This document shows, piece after piece, positions 1 through 5,803 of a stretch of 11,093 nucleotides of DNA. This DNA comes from an uncultured Ruminococcus sp. GTDB lineage: Bacteria; Bacillota; Clostridia; Oscillospirales; Acutalibacteraceae. The position numbers and the translations under genes are program-made. The stretch is taken from positions 1-11,093 of the forward strand of contig CACZSM010000041.1 of assembly GCA_902783815.1 (NCBI GenBank), in the 5' to 3' direction. Numbering within the stretch: the stretch's first letter is position 1; each line of letters opens with the position of its first letter. The notes under the pieces were generated by a model that saw only the letters and a program-made list of their open reading frames with translations, did not search any database and was not told the origin of the DNA.

Positions 1-55
1 CCTTAACCTCAAGTTTTTTCTTTCCTCGACTACCGCTTCGTGCGACAGCTTTGTT

Positions 56-84
56 ATAATATCACATCCTGTTACTTTTGTCAA
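56..84 (-). promoter_or_regulatory. SigA-type promoter, reading off the left edge
   Basis: On the minus strand the sequence reads TTGACA (complement of 79-84), a 17-base spacer, then TATTAT (complement of 56-61). The -35 is perfect consensus, the -10 matches 5 of 6, and a TGTG motif sits just upstream of the -10. Transcription would start near base 49 and run left, out of the window. Confidence 0.75.
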
Positions 85-225
85 CACCTTTTTTTTATTT
101 TTTTCGACTTTCTACAAATTGTATTAATTTTTCCCCGAATTTGTACTTTTATGACCTCTTTACTCTACTTATTGTATATATTATTCTCCCTTTTTGTATT
201 ATTGTGCGTTTTTCAAATTCATTAC

Positions 226-255
226 TTGTTAAACAATAATGCAGTATGATAAAAT
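226..255 (+). promoter_or_regulatory. Probable SigA promoter for the 320-877 gene
   Basis: TTGTTA (226-231) and TAAAAT (250-255) are separated by 18 bases. A TG one base upstream of the -10 (247-248) makes it an extended -10. The predicted start near 262 leaves a leader of about 58 bases. The -35 is only moderate, so the call rests mainly on the extended -10 and position. Confidence 0.5.
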
Positions 256-319
256 AAACATATTATAAGTTATACAATTCAGAACTAAACAAAATTTAAA
301 TTCAAGGAGGAACAGAGAA

Positions 320-877
320 ATGGCAAAATACAGTGAACAGGATCTCAGATATGCCGCTGAATTACGCGAAAGTGTGCATCAGGAAGCATTGGGGATCATT
401 CAAAAAACACGCCCGGAAATAACAGAGGTTGTAGATCACCATGAAGTCACTGAGTATTTTCAGGAAAGTTGGGACTATCCCGGAAAATGGTACACAGTTG
501 TAGCTATCCCATATGGCTATAAAAATCGTAAAGCGCTTGTAAATACTATTGTAAAAAATACTCTTGCAGAAATAAACAGCGATCCTGATAAGACAGGCAG
601 CAAAATACTCACTACAAAACCCAGTGATTATCATGAATTGTTCATCGTAGAGATCAATCGTGAAAAGCGGACTTTCCGCGCAGTCGGAACAGATACAATG
701 GGGCGTCATATAATGGAATACTATGAAGATTATAATTCCGACAGTAAAACAGGCTCATCCGGCAAGTATTATTTTCTCACAGAATATGAATACCATTTAT
801 ACGCAAAAAAAGCGCTTATAAATGGAAATATCAGTGAAGAACAATATAATATGATTTGCGATCCGGATAATTACTGA
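320..877 (+). CDS. Unrecognised cytosolic protein, 185 residues
   Basis: I do not recognise the family. The ATG at 320 follows a near-perfect AAGGAGG (304-310) with a 9-base spacer, so the gene is almost certainly expressed. The protein is hydrophilic, with no signal peptide or membrane segment. It opens with a charged helical stretch (residues 1-35, MAKYSEQDLRYAAELRES and on). The middle (about 55-125) looks like alternating strands and helices. The C-terminal third is rich in Tyr, Asp and Glu (EYYEDYNSDS, YYFLTEYEYHLY). No catalytic motif, zinc ligand cluster or DNA-binding motif stands out. It appears to be monocistronic: a promoter lies upstream, and tspO follows after 152 bases behind its own likely promoter. 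I see no terminator after its stop. Confidence 0.85.
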   Translation: MAKYSEQDLRYAAELRESVHQEALGIIQKTRPEITEVVDHHEVTEYFQESWDYPGKWYTVVAIPYGYKNRKALVNTIVKNTLAEINSDPDKTGSKILTTKPSDYHELFIVEINREKRTFRAVGTDTMGRHIMEYYEDYNSDSKTGSSGKYYFLTEYEYHLYAKKALINGNISEEQYNMICDPDNY

Positions 878-911
878 TTCACACAGATAATACTGCTTTC
901 AATGTCAGATA

Positions 912-925
912 TCAGAGGTTCCCAT
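912..925 (+). repeat. 14-base copy of the proB-proA element's right end
   Basis: The sequence TCAGAGGTTCCCAT is identical to 3943-3956, the right arm of the palindromic element between proB and proA. Both copies are intergenic and on the same strand relative to the downstream gene. No matching left arm (of the GGGGTTCTCT type) is visible nearby, so this would be a remnant, a truncated copy or chance. One chance match of this length in an AT-rich 11 kb window is not very improbable. Confidence 0.35.
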
Positions 926-929
926 TACC

Positions 930-958
930 TTGTCCAGAAGAATTACAATGGATATTTT
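930..958 (+). promoter_or_regulatory. Possible promoter for tspO
   Basis: TTGTCC (930-935), a 17-base spacer and TATTTT (953-958) each match 4 of 6 consensus bases. Transcription would start near 965, about 65 bases before the tspO start. A TATAAT at 973-978 is also present but has no -35 at a usual distance. Confidence 0.35.
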
Positions 959-1029
959 AATGCGGCGGCACATATAATAGAATATAAAAATCTCAGGAGA
1001 ACATTTTGTTTTCTGTCAGGAGGGTTTGT

Positions 1030-1503
1030 ATGTCTTTTTTATCTGAACGAGGAAAGCTGAGGATCTACGCTGTGTCAATACTTATTCCGGTATTGCTCGG
1101 AGGGTTAACAGGGTGGATAATATTGGGTTCAATGGATTACGATATGCTGAATAAACCTGCTTTTTCTCCTCCAGCATGGTTATTTCCTGTAGTATGGACG
1201 GTACTTTACATTCTTATGGGTGTATCAAGCGGAATGTTGAAGGTAAAGGGTTTATTTGAGGACGGAATTTCAAAATTGTATTATTTACAGCTGTTTGTAA
1301 ATCTCTTATGGCCGATAGCATTTTTTGTACTGAAATGGAGACTGTTTTCATTCATATGGATAATTCTTCTTGCCGTACTTGTAATAGCAATGGCAGTAAA
1401 ATTCTATCGTAAAGACAAATTATCCGGCTTATTGCAGATACCTTATGCCGTATGGACTGTTTTTGCAAGCTATCTGACACTATTTGCATATTTGCTGAAC
1501 TAA
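1030..1503 (+). CDS. tspO: TspO/MBR family membrane protein
   Basis: Tryptophan-rich sensory protein of the TspO/peripheral benzodiazepine receptor family, a small membrane protein that binds tetrapyrroles and is linked to stress responses in bacteria. From the ATG at 1030 it has 157 residues, normal for the family, with about five hydrophobic segments. The family signature is clear: a Gly-rich first helix (LLGGLTGWIILGSM), then PAFSPPAWLFPVVWTVLYIL with its double Pro and spaced Trp residues, then LLWPIAFF, and a last helix beginning PYAVWTVFASYLTLFAYLLN. A TTG at 1006 in the same frame has a weaker AGGAGA site and would add 8 residues. I chose the ATG because AGGAGGG (1018-1024) directly precedes it. 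The gene stands alone and converges on the regulator downstream. Its ligand here is unknown. Confidence 0.9.
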   Translation: MSFLSERGKLRIYAVSILIPVLLGGLTGWIILGSMDYDMLNKPAFSPPAWLFPVVWTVLYILMGVSSGMLKVKGLFEDGISKLYYLQLFVNLLWPIAFFVLKWRLFSFIWIILLAVLVIAMAVKFYRKDKLSGLLQIPYAVWTVFASYLTLFAYLLN

Positions 1504-1535
1504 GAACTATGCGTAACCGGCGCAGTTCAAGCCAA

Positions 1536-1570
1536 AATGACCGCACAGGTGATCTGCCTGTGCGGTCATT
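1536..1570. terminator. Strong hairpin between convergent genes
   Basis: A perfect 14-base-pair stem (1536-1549 with 1557-1570) closes a 7-base loop. On the plus strand the sequence after the stem (GCGGTGGTGTG) has no U tract, so it is a poor intrinsic terminator for tspO. On the minus strand the stem is followed by only a short T run before GGC, and it lies 11 bases after the regulator's stop. It probably serves both genes as a barrier, better for the minus strand. Confidence 0.6.
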
Positions 1571-1581
1571 GCGGTGGTGTG

Positions 1582-2667
1582 TTAATATTTTATAGGGTTA
1601 GATGACAGATATTTCTTTACCATGAGGGCTACCTTGAAAATAATAGCATCCTCAAATTCTCTCAGGTCAAGACCTGTCAGCTTCTTTATCTTTTCAAGTC
1701 TATATACAAGCGTATTGCGGTGTACAAACAGTTTTCTTGATGTTTCCGAAACATTGAGGTTATTTTCAAAGAAACGCTGAATAGTAAACAGTGTTTCCTG
1801 ATCGAGTGATTCGATAGAGCCTCTCTTGAATACTTCCTTAAGGAACATATCACAAAGCGTTGTAGGCAGCTGATAGATAAGTCTTGCAATACCGAGCTTA
1901 TCGTAGCTTACGATCGAACGCTCAGTATCAAATACTTTTCCTACTTCAAGTGCGACCTGAGCCTCCTTGAACGAACGGGCAAGATCCTTTATGCCCAAGA
2001 CAGGAGTACCGATGCCGATAACACAGTGTGTATAGAACTCTCCGGAGAGGGTATCAACAATAGAGCTTGCAAGCTTTTCGAGATCCTTTGATTCGATATC
2101 CTGTTTGATCTCCTTTACAAGAGCGATATCTGTTTCATTTATATTGATAACGAAGTCCTTTGACTTATCCGGAAACAGGTTCTGGATGACATCATAAGCG
2201 CTGATATCAGTTTTTGAGGATATTTTTATAAGCATACAGACTCTCGTAACATCCGCATTGAATTTAAGTTCCCTTGATTTAAGGTAAATATCGCCCGGAA
2301 GGATATTATCGAGTATAATATTCTTGATAAAGTTACCTCTGTCATATTTCTCATCGTAATACTGTTTTATACTGCTGAGAGAAATGGCAAGGATAGCCGC
2401 ATACTTCTGCGCTGCAAAATCATTGCCGGCAACAAAGACAGCATACTCACTTCTTGGTTTATTGCCGAGGGACTTGTATGTATATCCATTAAGAACGAAC
2501 GGTGCATTGGAAGCGAGCATTTCGGAAGTCACATGCTCATTGACCTCTCCTATCTTGCCAAGTTCACTGCACGCAATGACCACGGATGTTTCGTCTATAA
2601 CACCGATAGTTCTGTCGATCGTATCCCTCATCTGATGGATAATACCCTGAAACAATCTGTTTGACAT
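1582..2667 (-). CDS. CdaR/PucR-type transcriptional regulator
   Basis: A 361-residue DNA-binding regulator of the CdaR (sugar diacid)/PucR family. The C-terminus (about 293-354) is a PucR-type helix-turn-helix, with the family pattern FFENNLNVSETSRKLFVHRN followed by TLVYRLEKI and a conserved tail beginning TGLDLREFEDAI. Residues 1-100 resemble the ligand-sensing domain of CdaR proteins. The middle (about 130-250) resembles the degenerate GGDEF-like domain, including SFKEAQVALEVGK. No membrane segment is present. The ATG at 2667 follows GCGAGG with an 8-base spacer. The gene is divergent from proB across 330 bases. The B. subtilis proline-responsive activator PutR belongs to the PucR family, so a role in proline or glutamate metabolism is a reasonable guess, but many clostridial paralogues control other pathways. 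Confidence 0.85.
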   Translation of the reverse strand: MSNRLFQGIIHQMRDTIDRTIGVIDETSVVIACSELGKIGEVNEHVTSEMLASNAPFVLNGYTYKSLGNKPRSEYAVFVAGNDFAAQKYAAILAISLSSIKQYYDEKYDRGNFIKNIILDNILPGDIYLKSRELKFNADVTRVCMLIKISSKTDISAYDVIQNLFPDKSKDFVININETDIALVKEIKQDIESKDLEKLASSIVDTLSGEFYTHCVIGIGTPVLGIKDLARSFKEAQVALEVGKVFDTERSIVSYDKLGIARLIYQLPTTLCDMFLKEVFKRGSIESLDQETLFTIQRFFENNLNVSETSRKLFVHRNTLVYRLEKIKKLTGLDLREFEDAIIFKVALMVKKYLSSNPIKY

Positions 2668-2798
2668 ATTATTTACCTCGCTTTATTTTTTATTGATCCG
2701 ATCCCCGGCGGTGCAGGCGATACTCAGAAACACTATTCTTTATATCTTTACGCTGTCCGCTTAAAAACAAATACAGTGGTTTATACCCTTCTATATAC

Positions 2799-2827
2799 AT
2801 TTTACACAAAACTTTTAAAAATTGCAA
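2799..2827 (-). promoter_or_regulatory. SigA promoter for the CdaR/PucR-type regulator
   Basis: On the minus strand TTGCAA (complement of 2822-2827), exactly 17 bases, then TAAAAT (complement of 2799-2804), preceded by TGTG. Transcription would start near 2792. Confidence 0.65.
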
Positions 2828-2890
2828 CCTTTTTATTTAAATTTTATCATTATTTTTTGTAGATTTTTTATAAACCGGATCATAATGCAG

Positions 2891-2943
2891 AAAAAATGTT
2901 GCTGCTGAGTGAACATCTTATTGACCCGAGATAAAAAATGTTG
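2891..2943 (+). promoter_or_regulatory. Candidate operator: repeated AAAAAATGTTG motif
   Basis: AAAAAATGTTG occurs at 2891-2901 and again at 2933-2943, 42 bases apart start to start, which is about four helical turns. An inverted half-site AACAT lies between them (2912-2916), giving the dyad ATGTT-N11-AACAT (2896-2916). The second copy fills the spacer of the proB promoter up to the -10. A protein bound there would be well placed to control proB. The adjacent regulator is the obvious candidate, by inference only. Confidence 0.35.
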
Positions 2944-2949
2944 TATTAT
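2921..2949 (+). promoter_or_regulatory. SigA promoter for proB
   Basis: TTGACC (2921-2926), a 17-base spacer and TATTAT (2944-2949), each 5 of 6 consensus. Transcription would start near 2956, leaving a leader of about 42 bases. Confidence 0.75.
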
Positions 2950-2997
2950 AGTTAGGGCTGAAAAGAAAACCCGACAGAGAGAGGAAAGAATTATTAA

Positions 2998-3801
2998 ATG
3001 GATATTTTACGCTCAAGAAGAGTTGTTGTAAAGGTCGGAACATCAACACTTACATATGAAAATGGCAAGGTCAATCTCCGCAATCTTGAAAAACTATGCA
3101 AGGTACTCAGTGATCTGCATAACAGCGGTAAGCAGATAATACTTGTGACCTCCGGCGCTATAGGAATAGGTGTCGGCAAGCTCAAGCTGAAGGAAAGACC
3201 CTCTGAAACAAGATATAAACAGGCTCTTGCGGCTGTAGGACAGTGTGAGCTTATGTTCCTGTATGATAAGTTTTTCGGAGAATTCAATAATTCAGTGGCA
3301 CAGGTGCTTCTTACAAAGAATATCGTGCTTAATGAGTACAGCAAGCAGAATGTTATGAATACATTTCAGACACTGCTTGAAATGGGTATTATTCCTATTG
3401 TAAATGAAAACGATACCGTAGCTATAGATGAAATAGTCGGAGCAAATTTTGGTGATAATGATAATCTCTCGGCTATCGTGGCAGACCTCGTAGGCGCTGA
3501 TCTGCTTGTTATTCTTACGGATATCGACGGTCTTTATGAGACTGATCCGCGAAAGGATAAAAATGCAAAAAGAATACCTGTGGTCGCACATATAGATGAT
3601 AATATCAGAAAAATGGCTGGCGATTCCGGTTCAAACAGGGGTACCGGCGGAATGTCAACAAAGGTCACTGCTGCGGCAGCAGCTACAAGCGCTGGTATCA
3701 ATACCTGCGTAATGAGCGGATCAGACCCGACTAATATATACAGACTGCTTGAGGGCGAACCTATGGGAACAATGTTCCTTGCGGCTGAGGGCAGTGTATA
3801 A
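2998..3801 (+). CDS. proB: Glutamate 5-kinase, short form without PUA domain
   Basis: Catalyses the first step of proline synthesis, ATP-dependent phosphorylation of glutamate to gamma-glutamyl phosphate, in the cytosol. At 267 residues it is the amino-acid-kinase domain alone. Motifs in order: VVKVGTSTL (10-18), LVTSGAIGIG (49-58), PIVNENDTV (133-141), FGDNDNLSAIVA (151-162), TDIDGLYETDPR (174-185) and GTGGMSTKVTAA (215-226). E. coli ProB is about 100 residues longer because of a C-terminal PUA domain, absent here. PUA-less forms are known in Gram-positive bacteria, so this is not a truncation: the domain ends normally (MGTMFLAAEG). The start follows GAGGAA (2981-2986) at 11 bases. proA lies 184 bases downstream across a palindromic element. 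Confidence 0.95.
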   Translation: MDILRSRRVVVKVGTSTLTYENGKVNLRNLEKLCKVLSDLHNSGKQIILVTSGAIGIGVGKLKLKERPSETRYKQALAAVGQCELMFLYDKFFGEFNNSVAQVLLTKNIVLNEYSKQNVMNTFQTLLEMGIIPIVNENDTVAIDEIVGANFGDNDNLSAIVADLVGADLLVILTDIDGLYETDPRKDKNAKRIPVVAHIDDNIRKMAGDSGSNRGTGGMSTKVTAAAAATSAGINTCVMSGSDPTNIYRLLEGEPMGTMFLAAEGSV

Positions 3802-3802
3802 T

Positions 3803-3957
3803 CCGGGGTTCTCTTAAAACCAGGACTCGAATCATTTTGCATCCGTAAATTTTTTCGTATGCGCGGCGGAAAGCCGCAGTAATACTCTATGACAACCAAC
3901 CATACGGGAAAATTGACAGCAAATTGATCGTTAATGAGGTTTTCAGAGGTTCCCATC
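3803..3957 (+). repeat. Long imperfect palindrome, likely inserted element or structured RNA
   Basis: Nearly the whole proB-proA gap folds on itself. P1 pairs 3805-3821 with 3938-3954 (15 of 17 positions). P2 pairs 3828-3840 with 3919-3930 (11 pairs, one bulge, one mismatch). P3 pairs 3848-3861 with 3901-3914 (14 pairs). Inside is a GCGGC/GCCGC hairpin (3863-3867 with 3873-3877, loop GGAAA). All four wobbles are G-U in plus-strand RNA; no A-C mismatches occur. TATAAT flanks both sides (3797-3802 and 3958-3963), as expected of a 6-base target duplication. Deleting the element plus one TATAAT leaves proB and proA 23 bases apart. It could be a MITE-like insertion, a dispersed repeat RNA or a cis-acting structure. 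It has no T run after the outer stem, so it is not a plain intrinsic terminator. Confidence 0.7.
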
Positions 3958-3985
3958 TATAATAATTTTATCAAGGGGGATAATA

Positions 3986-5230
3986 ATGACAGTAATCGAG
4001 GAAATGGGCGCTCTTGCAAAAAAAGCATCAAGAACTCTGGCTAATGCCGGTGAAAAAAAGAATGACGCTCTGAAGGCAATCGCAGAGGCTCTCAAAAACA
4101 ATTCGGAAAGTATTATTGAGGCTAATAATACTGACCTCGAAAACGGCAGAAAAAACGGTCTTTCGGCTTCGCTTCTTGACAGACTTATGCTGAATGAGTC
4201 AAGAATAGACGGTATCGCTCAGGGTGTACTGGAGGTAGCTGCTCTTCCTGATCCTATCGGTACGGTCATCTCAGGCGGAACAAGACCAAACGGACTGAAA
4301 ATAACAAAGGTAAGAGTTCCATTGGGAGTTATTGGCATAATTTATGAGGCTCGTCCTAATGTTACGGCTGACGCTGCTGCTCTGTGTCTCAAAAGCGGAA
4401 ATGCGGTTATTCTCAGGGGCGGCAAGGAAGCTATCTTCTCTAATAAACGCATAGCCGATATTATGAGAGATGCTGTCGAAAGCGTTGGTCTGGACAGGAA
4501 TTCTATACAGCTTATCGAGGATACATCAAGAAGCTCATCAGTTGAACTTATGGAACTTACAGATTATCTGGATGTTCTTATTCCTCGCGGCGGAAAAGGT
4601 CTTATCAGAGCAGTCGTAGAAAATGCCAAGGTTCCTGTTATCGAAACAGGAGCAGGAAACTGTCATGTGTATGTTGATGAAAGCGCAGATATCAATATGG
4701 CTGCTGATATTATTTATAACGCCAAAACATCACGCCCTTCCGTATGCAATGCAATAGAAACTATACTTGTGCATGAAGCTGTTGCAAGAGATGCTCTGCC
4801 GGAAATAAAGGAAAGACTCGACAAAAAAGGCGTTGAGCTGAGAGGATGCGAAAAGACTGCTGAAATTCTCGGCGACTGCGTAATACCGGCAAGTGAAAGC
4901 GACTGGGAAACTGAGTACGGAGATTACATACTTGCTGTAAAGGTAGTAACCGATTTTGATGAGGCTATCGCTCATATCGCAAAGTATTCGACCGGTCACA
5001 GCGAATGTATCGTTACAAGTGACTACAAATCAGCAAGAAGATTCACTGAGGAAGTGGATGCAGCTGCTGTTTATGTGAATGCCTCGACACGCTTTACGGA
5101 CGGCGGAATGTTCGGACTCGGAGCTGAGATCGGAATTTCTACTCAGAAGCTCCATGCAAGAGGTCCTATGGGACTTAATGAACTTACCTCCATGAAGTTT
5201 GTCATTGAGGGCGACGGACAGGTTCGATAA
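3986..5230 (+). CDS. proA: Gamma-glutamyl phosphate reductase
   Basis: Catalyses the second step of proline synthesis: NADPH-dependent reduction of gamma-glutamyl phosphate to glutamate-5-semialdehyde, which cyclises to pyrroline-5-carboxylate. Its 414 residues are full length for the aldehyde-dehydrogenase-fold ProA family. Signatures: GVIGIIYEARPNVTADAA (114-131), GNAVILRGGKEA (138-149), LIPRGGKGLI (198-207), the nucleophile Cys254 in RPSVCNAIET, and a C-terminal block NASTRFTDGGMFGLGAEIG (365-383) leading to HARGPMGL (390-397). The ATG at 3986 follows AGGGGG (3974-3979) with a 6-base spacer. It is probably cotranscribed with proB through the palindromic element. A TATAAT at 3958-3963 has only a poor -35 (ATGAGG, 18 bases), so a separate promoter is uncertain. 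A strong terminator follows at once. Confidence 0.97.
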   Translation: MTVIEEMGALAKKASRTLANAGEKKNDALKAIAEALKNNSESIIEANNTDLENGRKNGLSASLLDRLMLNESRIDGIAQGVLEVAALPDPIGTVISGGTRPNGLKITKVRVPLGVIGIIYEARPNVTADAAALCLKSGNAVILRGGKEAIFSNKRIADIMRDAVESVGLDRNSIQLIEDTSRSSSVELMELTDYLDVLIPRGGKGLIRAVVENAKVPVIETGAGNCHVYVDESADINMAADIIYNAKTSRPSVCNAIETILVHEAVARDALPEIKERLDKKGVELRGCEKTAEILGDCVIPASESDWETEYGDYILAVKVVTDFDEAIAHIAKYSTGHSECIVTSDYKSARRFTEEVDAAAVYVNASTRFTDGGMFGLGAEIGISTQKLHARGPMGLNELTSMKFVIEGDGQVR

Positions 5231-5240
5231 TAATATTGAA

Positions 5241-5273
5241 AACCAGCGGTTCTGAAACCGCTGGTTGTTTTTT
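5241..5273 (+). terminator. Intrinsic terminator after proA
   Basis: A perfect 11-base-pair stem (5241-5251 with 5256-5266), tetraloop CTGA, then G and six T residues (5268-5273). On the minus strand the same stem is followed by TTTTCAATATT, so it may also end the convergent membrane-protein operon, whose stop codon lies inside the T run. Confidence 0.93.
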
Positions 5274-5784
5274 ATATACCTGATATCGTTTTTGAATCTA
5301 TTATTGCCCTGTCGCCAAGCTGCAGTATCGGAAGCTGTACATTGCCTGCTTCGCATACTGCGCTTATTATGTTGTATTCAGCAGATGTTACCTTCTCCTG
5401 ACATATCTTCCTTATACGGTTATCTGTATAATATTCATACCATATATAATACTGATATGTGGTTTCTCCTGTTTCACTGTTTGAAAAGGAGCTTATTGTC
5501 CTGTCAATAACAGTACCGTAAGATTTTCTGCCGAATTGCTCAACATCAAGCAGAACTTTCCTTTTTACAGCACATACAATAAGTGCTATGTCAGCTAAAA
5601 CTGCTATTAAAGCAAAAAGTCCGATAAGTATTTCTTCCACAAGGAATTTATTGTCTGCATATGTATCTGTCAGCATAGTAATCTCGCCAATGACAAGCGC
5701 TATTAGGACAAGTGTAAAAAATACTGCGCCGAGAACATAGTATATCAGCTTTGATTTTTCTTTCTGTACATAATCCGGCTTCAT
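5272..5784 (-). CDS. Small membrane protein, DUF3592-like
   Basis: From the ATG at 5784 it has 170 residues: two membrane helices (about 13-35 and 48-72), then a soluble domain of roughly 95 residues with a strand-rich pattern, YGTVIDRTISSF then YQYYIWYEYYTDNRI. That is reminiscent of DUF3592-type domains, where a short beta domain follows or sits between membrane helices. The frame opens upstream at a TTG (5817), which would add 11 residues and overlap the upstream gene. The TTG has no close ribosome binding site. AAGGGAG lies 14 bases before the ATG, rather far, so the start is uncertain. It is the last gene of the minus-strand operon. Function unknown; the shared architecture with its upstream neighbour suggests they work together. 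Confidence 0.75.
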   Translation of the reverse strand: MKPDYVQKEKSKLIYYVLGAVFFTLVLIALVIGEITMLTDTYADNKFLVEEILIGLFALIAVLADIALIVCAVKRKVLLDVEQFGRKSYGTVIDRTISSFSNSETGETTYQYYIWYEYYTDNRIRKICQEKVTSAEYNIISAVCEAGNVQLPILQLGDRAIIDSKTISGI

Positions 5785-5803
5785 ACTTGTTTTCACTACT
5801 CCC

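Larger units (their letters stand above)
1..319. other. AT-rich intergenic region, left edge
   Basis: No convincing gene is present. The stretch is very T-rich on the plus strand (for example 88-105). The only long open frame (40-249, plus) starts at a GTG with no ribosome binding site, and its hydrophobic residues are what T-rich sequence encodes by default. The region carries two outward-facing promoters: a minus-strand one at 56-84, reading off the left edge, and a plus-strand one at 226-255, reading into the gene at 320. On the minus strand a GAGGAAAG-like site (complement of 20-27) lies 7 bases before a TTG (complement of 10-12). That could be the start of the gene this promoter serves, but only four codons are visible. 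Confidence 0.6.
2668..2997. other. Divergent regulatory region, regulator/proB
   Basis: No gene. It holds a minus-strand promoter (2799-2827), a plus-strand promoter (2921-2949), a repeated AAAAAATGTTG motif near the proB promoter (2891-2943) and a very AT-rich stretch (2829-2876) between them. The regulator's leader is about 125 bases long. I saw no T-box or riboswitch signature in either leader. The proB leader is only about 42 bases, too short for one. Confidence 0.6.

Noticed and set aside
40..249. Open frame of 69 codons, hydrophobic product
   Set aside because: GTG start with no ribosome binding site, crossing T-rich intergenic DNA and a promoter; the hydrophobic residues are what T-rich codons give.
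870..928. ATTAC at 870-874 and 924-928 as a target duplication around a small element
   Set aside because: Five bases of AT-rich sequence match easily by chance, and the interval has no matching inverted ends.
2956..2997. T-box or proline-type riboswitch in the proB leader
   Set aside because: The predicted leader is only about 42 bases and lacks the conserved T-box sequence or any stable stem.
3913..3941. Perfect TTGACA at 3913-3918 as a -35 for proA
   Set aside because: No -10-like hexamer at 15-19 bases (GAGGTT at 17), and these bases belong to the palindrome's pairing arms and internal loop.
3534..3956. Minus-strand open frame of 140 codons across the proB end and the gap
   Set aside because: More than half lies antisense to proB. 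The rest is the palindromic element, whose inverted arms give an open frame by chance. No ribosome binding site was seen at its ATG.
3934..3963. TATAAT at 3958-3963 as a proA promoter
   Set aside because: The best -35 (ATGAGG, 18 bases) matches only 3 of 6, and this TATAAT is better explained as one copy of the flanking duplication. A weak promoter is not excluded.
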